Positions 32,915-44,619 of a DNA stretch of 64,000 bases are shown in pieces. Source of the DNA: Endothia cerciana (lineage: Eukaryota > Ascomycota > Sordariomycetes > Diaporthales > Cryphonectriaceae); the NCBI GenBank assembly GCA_026119935.1, contig JALRMH010000005.1:744001-808000 (forward strand), in the 5' to 3' direction. How positions within the stretch are numbered: position 1 is the stretch's first letter; the number at the start of each line of letters is the position of its first letter. The notes beneath the pieces are model-generated. The model ran no database searches. It saw nothing but the letters and a program-made list of their open reading frames with translations, and had not been told where the DNA came from. The translations under genes were made by a program, and so were the position numbers.

Positions 32915-33697
32915 ATGACTCTCCTCAACCTCCTCCTGCTGCCCACCCTTGCGGCAGCCCACTTCACCCTCAACGCCCCGGTCTCAGTTGGCCCCTTCGA
33001 CGAAGACACAGAAGGCACTTCCCCCTGCGGCGGCGTCACCCTCGACTCCTCAAAGGACAACGTGACCGACTTCCACGTAGGCGGCGAGGCCATCGAGCTG
33101 TTCCTGGGACACCCAGAGGCCAACTGGCTGTTCCGCGTCACCACCGACCAGACCGCCAGCTCCAACTGGACCCAGATCTACCCAATCTTCACACAGACCG
33201 GCGAGGGCGACTACTGCCAACAGGCGGTGGCGGCACCAGCCAGCCTCGCGGGCTCGACGGGCGTCCTTGGCGTCGTGTGTGACGGGCCAGACGGGTTGTT
33301 GTACCAGGTGAGATCCTCCGAGCCATTACTGAAGGTTCAGCCTTCCATTTTCAGACGTTTCAGCCTCTAACGCGGCTCTCAATAGTGCGCGGCTGTCAAC
33401 TTCGTCGCTGGCTCCGGCAACTACTCGACATCAACTTGCAAGAACTCCAGCTCTGTGACTGCCGCCTTCAGCTCCGACTCCAGCCTGACACCCCTCGTCA
33501 GTTCCGACGAGTCTCAGACAAACGGAACGACTACCGCAGTAACATCTAGCAGCAGCAGCAGCAGCAGCAGCAGCGGCACCGGCACCAGCAGCAGTGCCTC
33601 TGTTGCACCTGGACTCGCACCGGCCGTGAACGGCCTGTTTGGCAGCCTAGCGGCTATGTTAGCAGTGGGTCTGCTCGGTACTGCACTGATACTGTAG
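32915..33697 (+). CDS. GPI-anchored copper-binding protein, BIM1/X325 (LPMO-like) family
   Basis: Secreted, surface-anchored protein of the X325 family, whose Cryptococcus member BIM1 helps copper import. Exons 32915-33307 and 33386-33697 (78-bp intron, CTAAC branch, AATAG acceptor) encode 234 residues. A signal peptide (MTLLNLLLLPTLAAA) should be cut before His16, making HFTLNAP the mature N-terminus; an N-terminal His is the first copper ligand in the lytic-monooxygenase fold. Conserved features follow: SPCGG, a beta-rich core with NWTQIYP, and paired cysteines (DYCQQ, VVCDG, CAAVN, TCKNS). A Ser/Thr-rich stalk with a ten-serine run and a hydrophobic C-terminus after a small-residue site (AVNGLFGS) indicate GPI anchoring. 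X325 proteins lack oxidative polysaccharide cleavage and are thought to handle copper. Confidence 0.82.
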
Positions 33698-36600
33698 AAG
33701 GGCTTCTAGTGTTTTCTCCTTTTGTCTTTGAGGCAGGCGTTGGTGGCTGGCATGAGTTATGGTTACGAAACTCGACAATCCGCTGGAAGCAGATCGGGGC
33801 TTGCTTAAAGCCTATTGGTGCATAGCTTGGTAGTACATTTCACGATATTCATGATAAAATGAAAGTCAAAAATAACTATGTGCATGAAAAACCCAAGATT
33901 GGGTAGTTGACTGATAATTATGAATCATCATGCGTTCGAAGTAAAATTCATAGTGATGTGCCCCAACAAAGTCAAGCCTCCTGTGTTTTGGGTTGTGCTA
34001 GTTTTTTTTTTTTCCTTTTTTTTCCAACTCAAGATTCTTAAGTTTAGAATTTCATTTTGAATAATATATTTAATAAGGTCGTATGAACAGAAAGCAATAT
34101 AAACCATTGAATGCCTTCGGGCAAGTGCGGGTGGTCATTCTAATAGCCGCGTAACACTATAGTAGCAATTGATCACCTGGGGTTTTTTTTATTTGGATCA
34201 AGTGTCCTATTCCACATTATGAGATGCAAGTCGCTTAGCTCCTGAGCCTGGAGCTCAAAAGGTCTCGCGCCGATGTATGACAGCAATACCCCAAGAGGTT
34301 CAGGAGGAAACAGACGAAGGGGCGGGCCCCATCAGGCTGGGAGATACACTTGGAGGGTACGTTTGTATCATTTCCGAGTATAGTCCTAACAAAGATTGGT
34401 ATCAATATTTGACTCGATGTTCTCCGGTGCTATATTCATATACTCACATAAAAAAAAACATTCCTTGAGCTTCTAAACCCGGCTCGCAAAGCTTGAGATC
34501 GACGCCAGCTAATATCTTAGAGACAAACAGTATATCTTCTCATATCCCCTGCCCCAACATACAAGCAGAAGCACAGCTGCCTTCCTGGGTATGGGTACAC
34601 AGAAAGTCATCTTAAGCACGGAGAGAGCCGCTTGTGAGGGAGGGCCAGACTTGCATGACTGTGTACTTCAATCCCACACTCTCGTGCACTGTGGGAACTC
34701 TTTTTTTCATCCGGTTGCCTGCACAGAATACACAGGGTGCTCACAGCGTCTCACTGCAGCTAGGTAGCAGAATTCTCACCTATTGTTTCATGATAAGCGA
34801 CTCGGGGTGATGTTGACGTGGCTTGCATCCTGTTCTTTCGATCGGACCTAATACGGAGCTTAGGTACCGATACCCTAAGATACGTTACAGTCGACCGTAC
34901 CGGGGGTAGATTCTCGTCGATCCCAAGGGAAGTCCAGATTGAGAAGAGCCCATCAGCTGTGTCACAACCCGAGATATGCGGGCAGGATGCCGGGATAGCC
35001 AGGACCTGCTAATCTAGAGACTCGGGGTCGTGAATTAGGGCCTCCGGCTTCCCTCCTGGCCTCGGTATCTACCTGACGCATCCAGTAGATCAGGCCGACA
35101 CCACCGCAGAAAGGTGTAGGCAGATCTTCGGAAGGATACAGCCACAATAACACTTCCGGTTCGGGTAGTCATTTATCTGCCTAGCGGGCGCGCCGACCAA
35201 TATTCGGCTCGGGATCTGTTGTAGCTTTTGAAGGGCCACTCTCCGCTGACTAGGGATGATCTGTGGTCTATACAATGTTATGTAATTAGGTCAGCCTCGC
35301 ATGGGTTCAGCACGGCGGACTTGTTATTAGGCATTGAAGATGTATCAGACTCGGCCGCCCAGGTGATCGCGTTGTGTATCCGGTGCCGTTCTCATGACCC
35401 GAGGTTGTCATTTCCTGACAAATCGGACCCTGCAGCACTCACACCACGGCTGCCTGGAGAGGTGAAGGGACTGCCGGTGCGAGCGTCGCATGGCGTCTCG
35501 AGCTCCAGCCCCGAGATAGCCCAGTTAGGATATATGAGTCGAACGATCCCCTTTCTTCGGTGTGAGGGCGCTGCAAATCGTCGACACCGTCACGTTGCGC
35601 CGATCGAGCAGAAGCGATGGATTCATTTGTGAGCGGGCTGAGGTGAATATGAGCATCTGTTGCCTGATGCCCCCGACCGCGCTACCGTTCTTAGTCGGAA
35701 ATCGCTTCCATGCATCATCACCTAGGTAGGGTCCATCCGCAATTGGAGGATTCCGCATTGGGATGTCACAAAAAAGCGCAATCTTTCCGCACCATGGTAT
35801 CTGCCGGTTCACACGTAGCCTGTCTCGACAAATCAAGCGTCGGACAGGTCCCCGGGATTTTTCAATGGCCGCCTCCATTCGTGGAGCGCGTGTCCACAGC
35901 ATTTAGCGGGCCACTCTTGTCTAGGCATCCATATTCTTTGGAAATTACAAGTGCGCGTCCACACAAACTCGGGGGCGAGGGGGAGCATGTTATAGTGTAC
36001 TGTGTCCGCAAGCCACAGGCCTTCAGGAGTGCCCACATTTACGGGGTGTAGACACCGGTACAGAGCGTGGTTTGTGACTATGATGATTCCCAAATCCATA
36101 TTGGTTGCAGGGCAGAAAAAAATGGCCTGTAGCCTTTCAAATCTGTCATCGTCAATATAGCTTTCCAGGTCTTTGACAAGCCTTAATACGGGCCCCTTTG
36201 GAATATTAAGTCCTGATTTGGATAGTGTGCTGTGAGCAAGCCGCTGACTGCTCAGACCAGAGGATCCTTGGGTGGCGTTCCCATGTGCCTTTTCTCGAGC
36301 ACAGTTCGTTGAGGGCTCGAAGGATTGGACCGACCCAAGAGCTAGCTTCCGCCTCGTGATCATTGGCTATCTGCGCCTCGTAACGTCAAGAAGGACGACA
36401 TAAAAATCGGCGACCTGCGGCCCGGTGGAGGGTGGAAGGGTTTAAGGAGGTAATTAGAGAGACAATGTGTGTTGGCTAGATCGCGCATTTGTAGACTTCG
36501 CATCTATACATTGTGCTTATCACCAAAACATACAATGGAGTATTCATGAGAAAGCATCTGGGGGTCTACACCAGCCTCCAAGTCCGATTTGTTGGGTGCT

Positions 36601-37104
36601 GATTGTGGTCTCATGGCCTGTCGTCGTCAGTCGTTACGAGGAGTTCGTTGAGGACGGCAGCGTAACTTGGGCATTACATCAGCACTATAGAGCACGTGAC
36701 CTGCATTTGAGATCTTGTCATTGGATCTTCGGCTCGAGCCGCCGGTCTGGGCTGTCTGACAAGGGCGGTCGCGGCGTAACGCCAGAGGAGGGTTTATTTG
36801 GCTGCCTAGAAAAAGCGACTTCAGGCAGCAACATTTCGATCGCCTCCAACGGCACAGAACAACACACTCGCACAGATTCCATCCGTGATGGGCATGCTGG
36901 CGGGACTAGCGCTATCTCGGTTGCATTGCTCGTCTCAATCAGCGTCCACGATGTCCCCTTTAGTTTCTACATGGTACCCAGGCTAGCTACGGATCTGGAC
37001 AGAACCTGAGACATGCGTGTGAAGTACGGACTCTCAACTCCCTCCCACGCATATCAGGCTGGCCGCTGTTCTCGAACTGCATCGTCAGCAGCATCGTGAT
37101 GCTG

Positions 37105-37198
<94 letters not shown>

Positions 37199-37480
37199 CC
37201 ATCTGTGTCTCTATCCGCCTTCGTCTCCTCTCTTTGGCCCCGTACGTCGTCTCAAGTAGCGAGGACATTTGGTCGCTGCTCATCCTCAGCCCTTGTAAAT
37301 CAACATCCGAGCAGGGCATAACGCGGCCGCGGTCGACGTCGGGGAATCTAACCAGTCGAGCTATTCGAGCACAATGATCTGAGTGACTACTCCATCCACT
37401 AACTGATCTTCGCTGTCTTACACCATTACGATCATCACCATCGACGGCCCCGGGAACGAAGTCCATCCGCCGGCGACACC
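33698..37480. other. Long gene-poor region with AT-rich segment
   Basis: The largest interval without a supported gene. From about 33820 to 34200 the sequence is AT-rich with A/T runs (poly-T at 34002-34023). Between 35.2 and 37.0 kb several frames of 100-180 codons exist on both strands (for example 36363-35833 minus, 176 codons starting with ATG, and 36467-37009 plus), but none shows a family motif or coherent splice sites. The last 400 bases hold the compound microsatellite and the leader of the large gene at 37481. Confidence 0.45.
37107..37194. repeat. Compound (CA)n(CT)n microsatellite upstream of the HeLo-pseudokinase-protease gene
   Basis: About twenty CA units switch directly to about twenty-four CT units. 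It lies roughly 290 bases before the ATG at 37481, probably within the promoter or 5' leader. Uninterrupted tracts of this length are expected to vary in length between strains. Confidence 0.95.
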
Positions 37481-40400
37481 ATGGCGTCATACGGCTTGCC
37501 GCAGGGCGGCTTCCAGCTGCCAGTCCAGCGACGCCTGAGCCGGCTCTATACCGACACCAAGAAGTCTTCAGACTTCGTCAAGCAGCCCATCCAGAGCGCC
37601 GAGGATCCGGACATCAAGTCACTGCACCGGAAGCTCAAGATCCAGAATGACCGGCTTGTCACCTGGGGCCTGGGCTGGTCCGACCCTGGTAATGCGGACA
37701 TCATCGATGACGCCCTTTCGAAGGCCGGAGTGAGTGAGGTAGTCGGAAGCATCATGTCTAACATCAAGGACATCTTGGCTGAGGCAGAACCGCTATGGGC
37801 AAGTTCAAGGCGTCAGGCCGGGGAGTCTTCGCGACCTACAAGGGATAAGAAGATTCCCATTGTCCCTTGGGATAAAGCCAAGTTCGAAGACTTGGTAAGG
37901 GAACTTACCACCTGTATCGATACCTTGTACGACCTTTCGAGGACACGGTCGAGTACAGCATTGTCTACACAGGCCCGGGCCAAAGGCAGTTCCACCGACG
38001 ACATGCGTGCCTTTGAGTCCACGAGGATGCAGACACCACAAAAGATCGAACCCCAAACCCTGACCAGCCTGAACGAAAGGCAGCCACTGCCTATGTCGGA
38101 GTCCACCATAGAGACTCCCTCGAGAGACATTGTTTTCATGAGCAAACAAGCCTATTCCGATTTGACAAGGAATAACGGAAGGCCATATACTGCACTTCTA
38201 CTGGAATATGCCGACTTCGATCCAATGTTTGCACAGGTCGACATCATGCCGGACATGTCTCGCTTTGAAAAACTGTCCGCAGGGCTACAGACAGAGCCAC
38301 AACGTTCTCCAGGCTCCTGGACTGGCATCCCACAACTGCTGGGATACTTTGAGGACATGAAAAATGCAAGGCTCGGACTGGTCTACCATTTCCCCCCATC
38401 ATTCAATCCAGTCTCTTTCGAGTCCATCACTCACAACACACTCAACACCCTCTGCTCACTCTCCGACCTCCTCGCTAGACCAGACTCTGAGCCACCACTG
38501 GAGGCCAAGTTTCGACTAGCCTTCAACCTCGCCAACACTGTATTCGACATGCATGCGCGAGGGATCACACATGGTAACCTTGTCAACTCTAATGTTTCCT
38601 TTTGCAAGGCCGTCGGCATTGGACCAGGCTTGGGTTCCGGAGAGGTTGATATCCGGCGACCTCTGGTCTCCTCTTTTGACCTTTTCTCCGACAGTTTCCA
38701 AGGAAGCTCTGCGCCCTCACTGTACCGCCACCCCCTCGACCCCAAGACAACGGGTGAGAAATCACTTCTGTCTAATGCCGACTCAAAAGCATTTGACCTC
38801 TACTCACTGGCAATGCTTCTGCTCTCTATTGGTCTATGGACACCCCTCGAGAACTTGGTCTCGACACCTTCGACCACGTCGATCCCGGAGTCGATCCTGG
38901 AGCAGCTCGCGATCAGGTGTGGTACACTTTACATGAAGGCAGTGCAGACGTGTTACACCGCGGTGGACGACGAGCTTCGAGCAGGGATGGAAAGCAGCCA
39001 GATCATGACGCAGGTTCAAGTCAAGACCAGTCGTTTTCTAGAAGCCTGCGCGATTCTAGACAGCGTTGGTGGACTGGAGGATCGTCTCAGTAGTGACCTG
39101 GCCATTCAACCGCCGATACGACAGAGCGAGAAGCCTGAGACCTCTGCCTCGAGTTCCTCGAGAGATGCGAAGGCTCGCGAGGCTGGCTTCCAGGTCTCGG
39201 CACCTGCGACGGCTGCGAAGAGAGGCTCGGCTACTTCAACCTCACCCCGAGTCGAACCACAAAGAGGTATGTTCACCGACATGAGGGGCCAGATGAACGT
39301 TCTGACTGTTGACGCAGCCCCTCAAAATTCGGAAGCGCGGGCCAGACGATCGAACAAATCTCGTCTTTACCCGCAGGCGGCACTGCCGCCCGAAGCCATC
39401 GAGCATTGGAACGAGGTGCTCATGCCACAGATCAACCAGGCTTTGCGTCATTTCTATCGCAAGCATCCCGAGTCGGTCGAGATCTCCCTCGAATCCATAG
39501 GAGAATCGGCCAAGGAGACCAAGGCGACTGTCCTGGTCGTCTGCACCTCTGTGTCGAAGGTTAAGGCGATACTGAAGCGGAAGCTGGGCGCCCTATTCGA
39601 TAGCCCTGCGGGCTTCGCGTTGAAGGTTTGCAGAGGACAAGTCCTCCGGTCGCGCAAGGATGGTATCGGTACGAAGCGCAGCATGGCTCACGCAGAGGCT
39701 TCCGAGGTTGTGGCCGCCGCTAATGGAAGCTTCCAGGAGCGCCCATCGAATGGAGCCAGCATAGGAGCCTGGGTCGGCGACCGTCATCTACCGCCCGTCA
39801 GCTTCGGGGGTCTGGTCATGGTTGACGATAAGATGTATGGCATGACCGTCCACCATATGCTTGATGACCCTGATGCAGAACAGGCAACCTTGACCCCCAA
39901 GGAAGCCCAGCGTGTCCAGCGTAGCATGGCCGGCCCGAGGGATGATATGCCCGACCTTGCCGCGTGGTACGCGCAGCAGTACCCAAGCGAGTCTCCCGTC
40001 TCGGGCGATAGTAGCGACAGTGAGGACTACGCGGCCGAGTTTTCGGACGCCGGCTCCGATGTCATGACCGAGTCGGCAGTCACCAGCGAGTACTCCGAGT
40101 CTGATGATGAGGAAGAAGAGGATGAATACTCCCAGCCTGGAGACATACCCGGTGTGGAAGCCGGGTGCGGCGACGGATACATAGTCAGCCAGCCGGCCCT
40201 GGACGACGTCGACGAGGACTTCTACGCTGGTTCCGAGACACAAGACGAGGATCATCTCGATAGTTTCAGGCTTGGAGAGGTATTTGCTTCCAGTGGCATC
40301 CGCCGGCGGAACGACGAGCGCGGCCTCATTCACGAGATCGACTGGGCGTTATTCGAATTCAATGATGACCGCCTGCCCGGCACGAACTCCGTACCGCGCT

Positions 40401-41083
40401 CTCCGGGCTCAGGTGGACCGTTGATGCACCCAAAGTCCGTACTGCCAACCACGGCCCTTCCGAATCTCGAGGTGCAGTGCATGGCGCGCACGAGCGGCCT
40501 GCGGTTCGGCCTTGTCCTGCCCGCGCTGACCTCAGTGAAGATCCATGGTCGTATCTCGCCTAGCCACACCTATCAGGTGACGAGTGCCCTTTCCGATAAT
40601 ACCGGCAGCGACCAGCCCTGTCTGCCATTGGGCATGCCCGGCGACAGCGGCGCGTGGATTATCGAGAGGGACCATGGACGGGTGTGCGGGCACGTGGTCG
40701 CTTTCTCCCAGCGCAAGAAGGTTGCGTACATCTGCCCCATGGACGTGTTGCTGCTCGACATCGCGGAGACCCTCGAGGCCTCGGTGATCAAACTGCCCGG
40801 CGGCGAGCCGGTGGTGCGGATGGTGGGCGACAGCAGGAACGAGGGCTACCATGCGCCGCTCATAGGGGAGGAGTCCGACCTCGATGCCGAGATGAGGTCG
40901 ATGGCTGCGGCGAAGAGGCGGAGTATACGGAAGGGCAAGGGTTCCGTCAAGATCAAGTTTCAGGGCGATGAGGCCCACCGGCCTGTCTCGATGGTGGAAG
41001 CCGGCGTGAGTCGGGGCATGGCGGGCATCCCGGAGAGTGCGAGGAGGGTGAGCCTGGGCTCACTCAGGTCCAGTGTTAGGTAG
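37481..41083 (+). CDS. HeLo-like / pseudokinase / trypsin-like protease multidomain protein
   Basis: Intronless 1200-residue protein with three recognisable parts. (1) Residues about 1-115 resemble the HeLo/HET-S-type helical domain: the segment KIQNDRLVTWGLGWSD and the following helix VVGSIMSNIKDILAEAEPLW match its usual LxxWG helix pattern. (2) Residues about 210-530 have a protein-kinase layout (N-lobe ALLLEYADFDP, C-lobe HARGITHGNL, then AFDLYSLAMLLLSIGLWTPL), but the catalytic loop is HGN (364-366) instead of HRD and DFG is not seen, so it is a pseudokinase. (3) After a Ser/Arg-rich linker and a conserved alpha/beta block (about 620-725), residues about 740-1130 look like a chymotrypsin-fold protease: His791 or His792 (TVHHML), Asp954 (EIDWALFEF) and Ser1056 in GMPGDSGAW. 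An acidic insert (about 845-905) precedes Asp954. The set suggests a regulated cell-death or self-recognition protein; this is inference. Confidence 0.75.
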   Translation: MASYGLPQGGFQLPVQRRLSRLYTDTKKSSDFVKQPIQSAEDPDIKSLHRKLKIQNDRLVTWGLGWSDPGNADIIDDALSKAGVSEVVGSIMSNIKDILAEAEPLWASSRRQAGESSRPTRDKKIPIVPWDKAKFEDLVRELTTCIDTLYDLSRTRSSTALSTQARAKGSSTDDMRAFESTRMQTPQKIEPQTLTSLNERQPLPMSESTIETPSRDIVFMSKQAYSDLTRNNGRPYTALLLEYADFDPMFAQVDIMPDMSRFEKLSAGLQTEPQRSPGSWTGIPQLLGYFEDMKNARLGLVYHFPPSFNPVSFESITHNTLNTLCSLSDLLARPDSEPPLEAKFRLAFNLANTVFDMHARGITHGNLVNSNVSFCKAVGIGPGLGSGEVDIRRPLVSSFDLFSDSFQGSSAPSLYRHPLDPKTTGEKSLLSNADSKAFDLYSLAMLLLSIGLWTPLENLVSTPSTTSIPESILEQLAIRCGTLYMKAVQTCYTAVDDELRAGMESSQIMTQVQVKTSRFLEACAILDSVGGLEDRLSSDLAIQPPIRQSEKPETSASSSSRDAKAREAGFQVSAPATAAKRGSATSTSPRVEPQRGMFTDMRGQMNVLTVDAAPQNSEARARRSNKSRLYPQAALPPEAIEHWNEVLMPQINQALRHFYRKHPESVEISLESIGESAKETKATVLVVCTSVSKVKAILKRKLGALFDSPAGFALKVCRGQVLRSRKDGIGTKRSMAHAEASEVVAAANGSFQERPSNGASIGAWVGDRHLPPVSFGGLVMVDDKMYGMTVHHMLDDPDAEQATLTPKEAQRVQRSMAGPRDDMPDLAAWYAQQYPSESPVSGDSSDSEDYAAEFSDAGSDVMTESAVTSEYSESDDEEEEDEYSQPGDIPGVEAGCGDGYIVSQPALDDVDEDFYAGSETQDEDHLDSFRLGEVFASSGIRRRNDERGLIHEIDWALFEFNDDRLPGTNSVPRSPGSGGPLMHPKSVLPTTALPNLEVQCMARTSGLRFGLVLPALTSVKIHGRISPSHTYQVTSALSDNTGSDQPCLPLGMPGDSGAWIIERDHGRVCGHVVAFSQRKKVAYICPMDVLLLDIAETLEASVIKLPGGEPVVRMVGDSRNEGYHAPLIGEESDLDAEMRSMAAAKRRSIRKGKGSVKIKFQGDEAHRPVSMVEAGVSRGMAGIPESARRVSLGSLRSSVR

Positions 41084-42730
41084 TGGCAGGCGGCAGGCGC
41101 AACGGGCCGGAGCCCCATGTGCGCTTCATCCTTTGCACCCTATACCGCCGCAAAACAATGATACCAAGATTGTCTACTTCCTCCCCACTCACGCCTGTTC
41201 TCGTGGGACTGGGGTTCGTGGCTGCGTAGGAGACGAATAGTGGCTACGTCGGGCCTTGCCATACCTGGGACGGGGGGTTGGTCCAATCAAGGGTGGACGG
41301 GCTCACCATGCCGTACAGATCCATGATAGACGTCTCCGGGGACGACCTGGGAGGGGAGCTGAGCACAGGAGGCAGGACGAACAGGTGTCCCGGGTGCTCC
41401 GCTCCAAGCCACAGACGCGAAAGGGGCCCGGTCAGAAAGACTAGTAGCAGACGAGAGGCCAACAAGGATACTACTTAGGGCCCAACGGTGGAGTCCACTC
41501 TCCGTTAGCCTACGTAGGCGCGAGCCTCTCCGTGTGGGTTTCGAGGTTCGACCGACAGATAGTACGTACCCGAGGCCATAGCACTGGGGAGTGGGTGGCT
41601 CGGCGTGGCCAGCCAGCAGTAGACCCCTGAAGGGGGCGTTACATCACCCGCCTGCTTGGGCCGGGAGGTGGCCCCAAGTGACGTAGGCGTGCGGGGACAT
41701 CTGTGGCTGCTCCACGACGTCATCGTCGGCGCCCACTCTAGCGGCGCCACCATGGAACCCGCCGGGGGCGGCGCAGGAGCAAGACGACAGCCTCAGCTCG
41801 CCCGGATACTACCATACATAATACATAGTGGAAACCCCAGAGACCTGGTAGGGCCGACCTATGGTTCTAGAAGGAACCCCTCGTCCTGAAAGTGACCACA
41901 ACATGTATCGACATAGTCACAGTATAATTGCCTCTGACTTGCGGCGGGGGTGTGCCCACGGAACACTCTCACAACCTGCCTCGATCGGTCTCGGCCAGCT
42001 TCTTCTCTCCAGAGACGGCCCCGTTAGGCCCTGGGGCTGCATGTATCACGGGGGAAGGGGCCCGAGGTGGGACAGGTGTCCCATTACGCTGTCGGACAAA
42101 GCCTGTTGTTGCCAGGGCGTATCGTAGTGTGTGTACGACGGTTTTCTGACGCAGGCCTGCAGACGCCGATGACCGAGCAGCTCCTCCTACTTGGCAGCCC
42201 TGTTGGACAAACAGACCTGGTAGGGACTAAGGCCGCCCTCGTCCTGCTGGAGGGCATATCTCCCCTGCAGGTAAAGACGTCACTTCTCCCTGAGACCTCG
42301 TTTTCTCAGAGGGGAGGGAAACCGGGTATGGCTGCCTCCTCCTCCTGGGGTTGTTGAAACAAGAAGAGCAGCCCCCCCCTCCCCACACCAGGTGCCCAGT
42401 GTAGTATTTATGTGCTTTGCGTACAAGTATATACCGGATCTTGCCCCATCTGCCACAGGACACAAGCTTCCTGATCCAGTCTGCCAAACGGACCTGATCT
42501 GCTACCACCCAAGGCCCGCCGCTGTCCCATAAAATACATATCCAGCCTGAAGATCCTGAACCTGCGGCCCCTCGAACGTCACCGAGCATAGCACAGCATC
42601 TTCTCTCCTCGTCAACAGGACCGAGAACCACCTCCCCATTACATCACATCTCACATCCAACCTCCAGGACACCCCCCCCTCCCCCAGCCGCGCCGCCCCT
42701 ACCACATAGTACTACTTACTGCCTACCACC
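41084..42730. other. Intergenic, GC-rich, no gene recognised
   Basis: Open frames here are at most 134 codons and carry no motifs. The 200 bases before 42731 contain CATCACATCTCACATCC-type pyrimidine/adenine leader sequence of the next gene. Confidence 0.45.
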
Positions 42731-43840
42731 ATGGAGACTATTAATTCCATCGCCTCCTCCGCCTCCAAGGCTATCTGGGGCGAAAACACCGACAACAACG
42801 ACGCCGCCACCACTACTACCACCGCGAGCGAGAACCAGACGCCAGGCACGACCGATACCACCGCCGCCGCCAACACAACCATGAGCACCACAGAGGAGCC
42901 GGTCTCTGGCAAGCAGGGAGATACCTCGAAGGGGGAGCCCTTCGACGCCGGTAACATTGGTACGGTAACCCCTCCCTACACCCCGTGCGAGCCCTCGAGC
43001 CATCACACCTATCCGTCTTATTACTCCGACCCACAACCCACCCCCAAACCTGCTGAACAACTGAGGCTTACAAACACCCTTCCCCCCTCCTGTGTGTAGA
43101 GCCCGGCGAGACGGTGCAGTCCAAGGACGAGACCGCCGGTGACGCACAGGGCAAGGGCCCGACCACAGAGCACCCCTCCACCACGGGCGACACGGGCTTC
43201 AAGGCCGCGCAGGCCGACGTCCGTGACCCCGAAACCAACCCCACGGTCGACCCCAAGAAGGAGGAGGAACGCAAGAACGTCGACGACACAGGCGACCTCG
43301 ACGAGTCGGAGAACCCGGGCAAGGTGGACGGGCCCGGCCCCCGGCCGATCGAGCAGGTCGCGGCGGAGCGAGGCGGCGACGCCGGGGAGGGGGAGAAGAA
43401 GAGGGAGGAGGGTGACCAGCTGGGCGGCAGCAGTGAGAACAAGGGCTCCGGCGAGGAGTACGTCAAGAGCTCCGGCCTGCAGGCGGACGGCGGTGACTTT
43501 GACGCCACGAAGCCGGGCGCCGGCCGAGAGGCCGACCGTAAGTTGTCCTGTTTCTTTTCCTTTCTTTTCTTTTTTTTTTTTTTTTTGGTTGTTTGTTTAT
43601 ATGCAGTAGTCCTTCCCGAGGGTCTGTTTGGAAGAAGAAGAAAAAAGAAAGAAAAAATAGGTCTGCTGACGTTTTATTTTGTCCCCAGGCCTTATGGAGG
43701 AGAAGGGGATGGGCAACCCGGCCGCAGCAGCGGCATCCGACGAGAAGTCGGAGGACACGGCGCCCGCCTCCGAGTCGCCCGACTCCAAGGAGAAGAAGAG
43801 TCTGAAGGACAAGATCAAGGCCAAGCTCCACAAGAACTAG
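42731..43840 (+). CDS. Hydrophilic, intrinsically disordered protein with KLKDKIKAKLHK-type C-terminus
   Basis: Three exons (42731-42959, 43100-43537, 43689-43840) joined by introns of 140 and 151 bp (GTACGG...TGTAG and GTAAGT...CCCAG) give 272 residues. It is almost wholly hydrophilic, rich in Glu, Asp, Lys, Gly, Thr and Pro, with no membrane segment. Conserved marks are PFDAGN near residue 72 and the basic amphipathic C-terminus KEKKSLKDKIKAKLHKN, a terminal element I recognise from small stress-related fungal proteins of unknown function. A second donor at 42951 is in the same phase and would remove three residues; I prefer 42960 because it retains PFDAGN intact. The composition resembles late-embryogenesis/dehydrin-like protectants, but no formal motif for those families is present. 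Confidence 0.75.
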
Positions 43841-44619
43841 AACACCTTCTGGTGCTACCAGGCCTTCCCTGAAGATATCTGATGCGGGGTGTCAACCGTA
43901 GAGGAGGAGGAGGAGGAGGGAGAGCGAAACGCCAGTCACAGCATAATCACATCTACGCTGTCTAATTTGGGGCGGTTCAGAAGGAGACCGGCGAAGGTTG
44001 TCTTCGGATGTTCGTTGACGGGGCAAGCGCTGAGATACCTATCTGGTTGCAATTCTATTTTCTCTCTTATGACATTGTATGATCACGACCCCACGCTGTG
44101 ATGTTTATGTATGTTCGGGCTCTCCACCGTATTCAGCACAACGGTGACCATGTCCTCGGAGCCCGCCTGGGCTGTCCGGCGCGGCATACCATGTGCTGCC
44201 TTATTTCGTCGCCGACCGGTCTGGTCGCCGAGGAACGAGCTGGGCTTCGCCGACCCTGCTGACCGAATCATGATGGAAGCTCGGGCCTCGGGGCTGCGGG
44301 CCGTTGACGGGGGGGGGACCCGCCCCCTGGGGTTGAAGCTTGAAGGCCGGCGAGGGGGATGGTTCCCGCTGACATTTCTCATATATACATACATATATAT
44401 ATATATATATGTATATTCGATACAGCACATCAAGGCCCGGGTCCCTCGTTTCACATACACATCACCACCCTCGAGAGTTTTCAGAGTCCGTCCACCTTGG
44501 TTCCGCGCCCACGCGCATCACAGCCCTTAGCACGTCATCCGGGGCGGCTTCAGATCCAAAAGAAGGGTCCAAACCACCCAGAGATAGGAGAGAGAAAAGG
44601 AGACATCAGATCAGACGAG
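43841..44619. other. Intergenic with (AT)n tract
   Basis: No supported gene. Contains the TA microsatellite (about 44381-44416) and purine-rich sequence leading to the tiny exon at 44620. Confidence 0.45.
44381..44416. repeat. (TA)n microsatellite, imperfect
   Basis: Alternating TA/ATAC sequence of about 36 bases. Confidence 0.9.

Noticed and set aside
35833..36363. 176-codon minus-strand frame beginning with ATG
   Set aside because: It looks somewhat protein-like but has no recognisable family, no splice-supported extension and lies in gene-poor sequence; too weak to call.
36467..37009. 180-codon plus-strand frame
   Set aside because: No motif, and it overlaps the promoter zone of the next gene.
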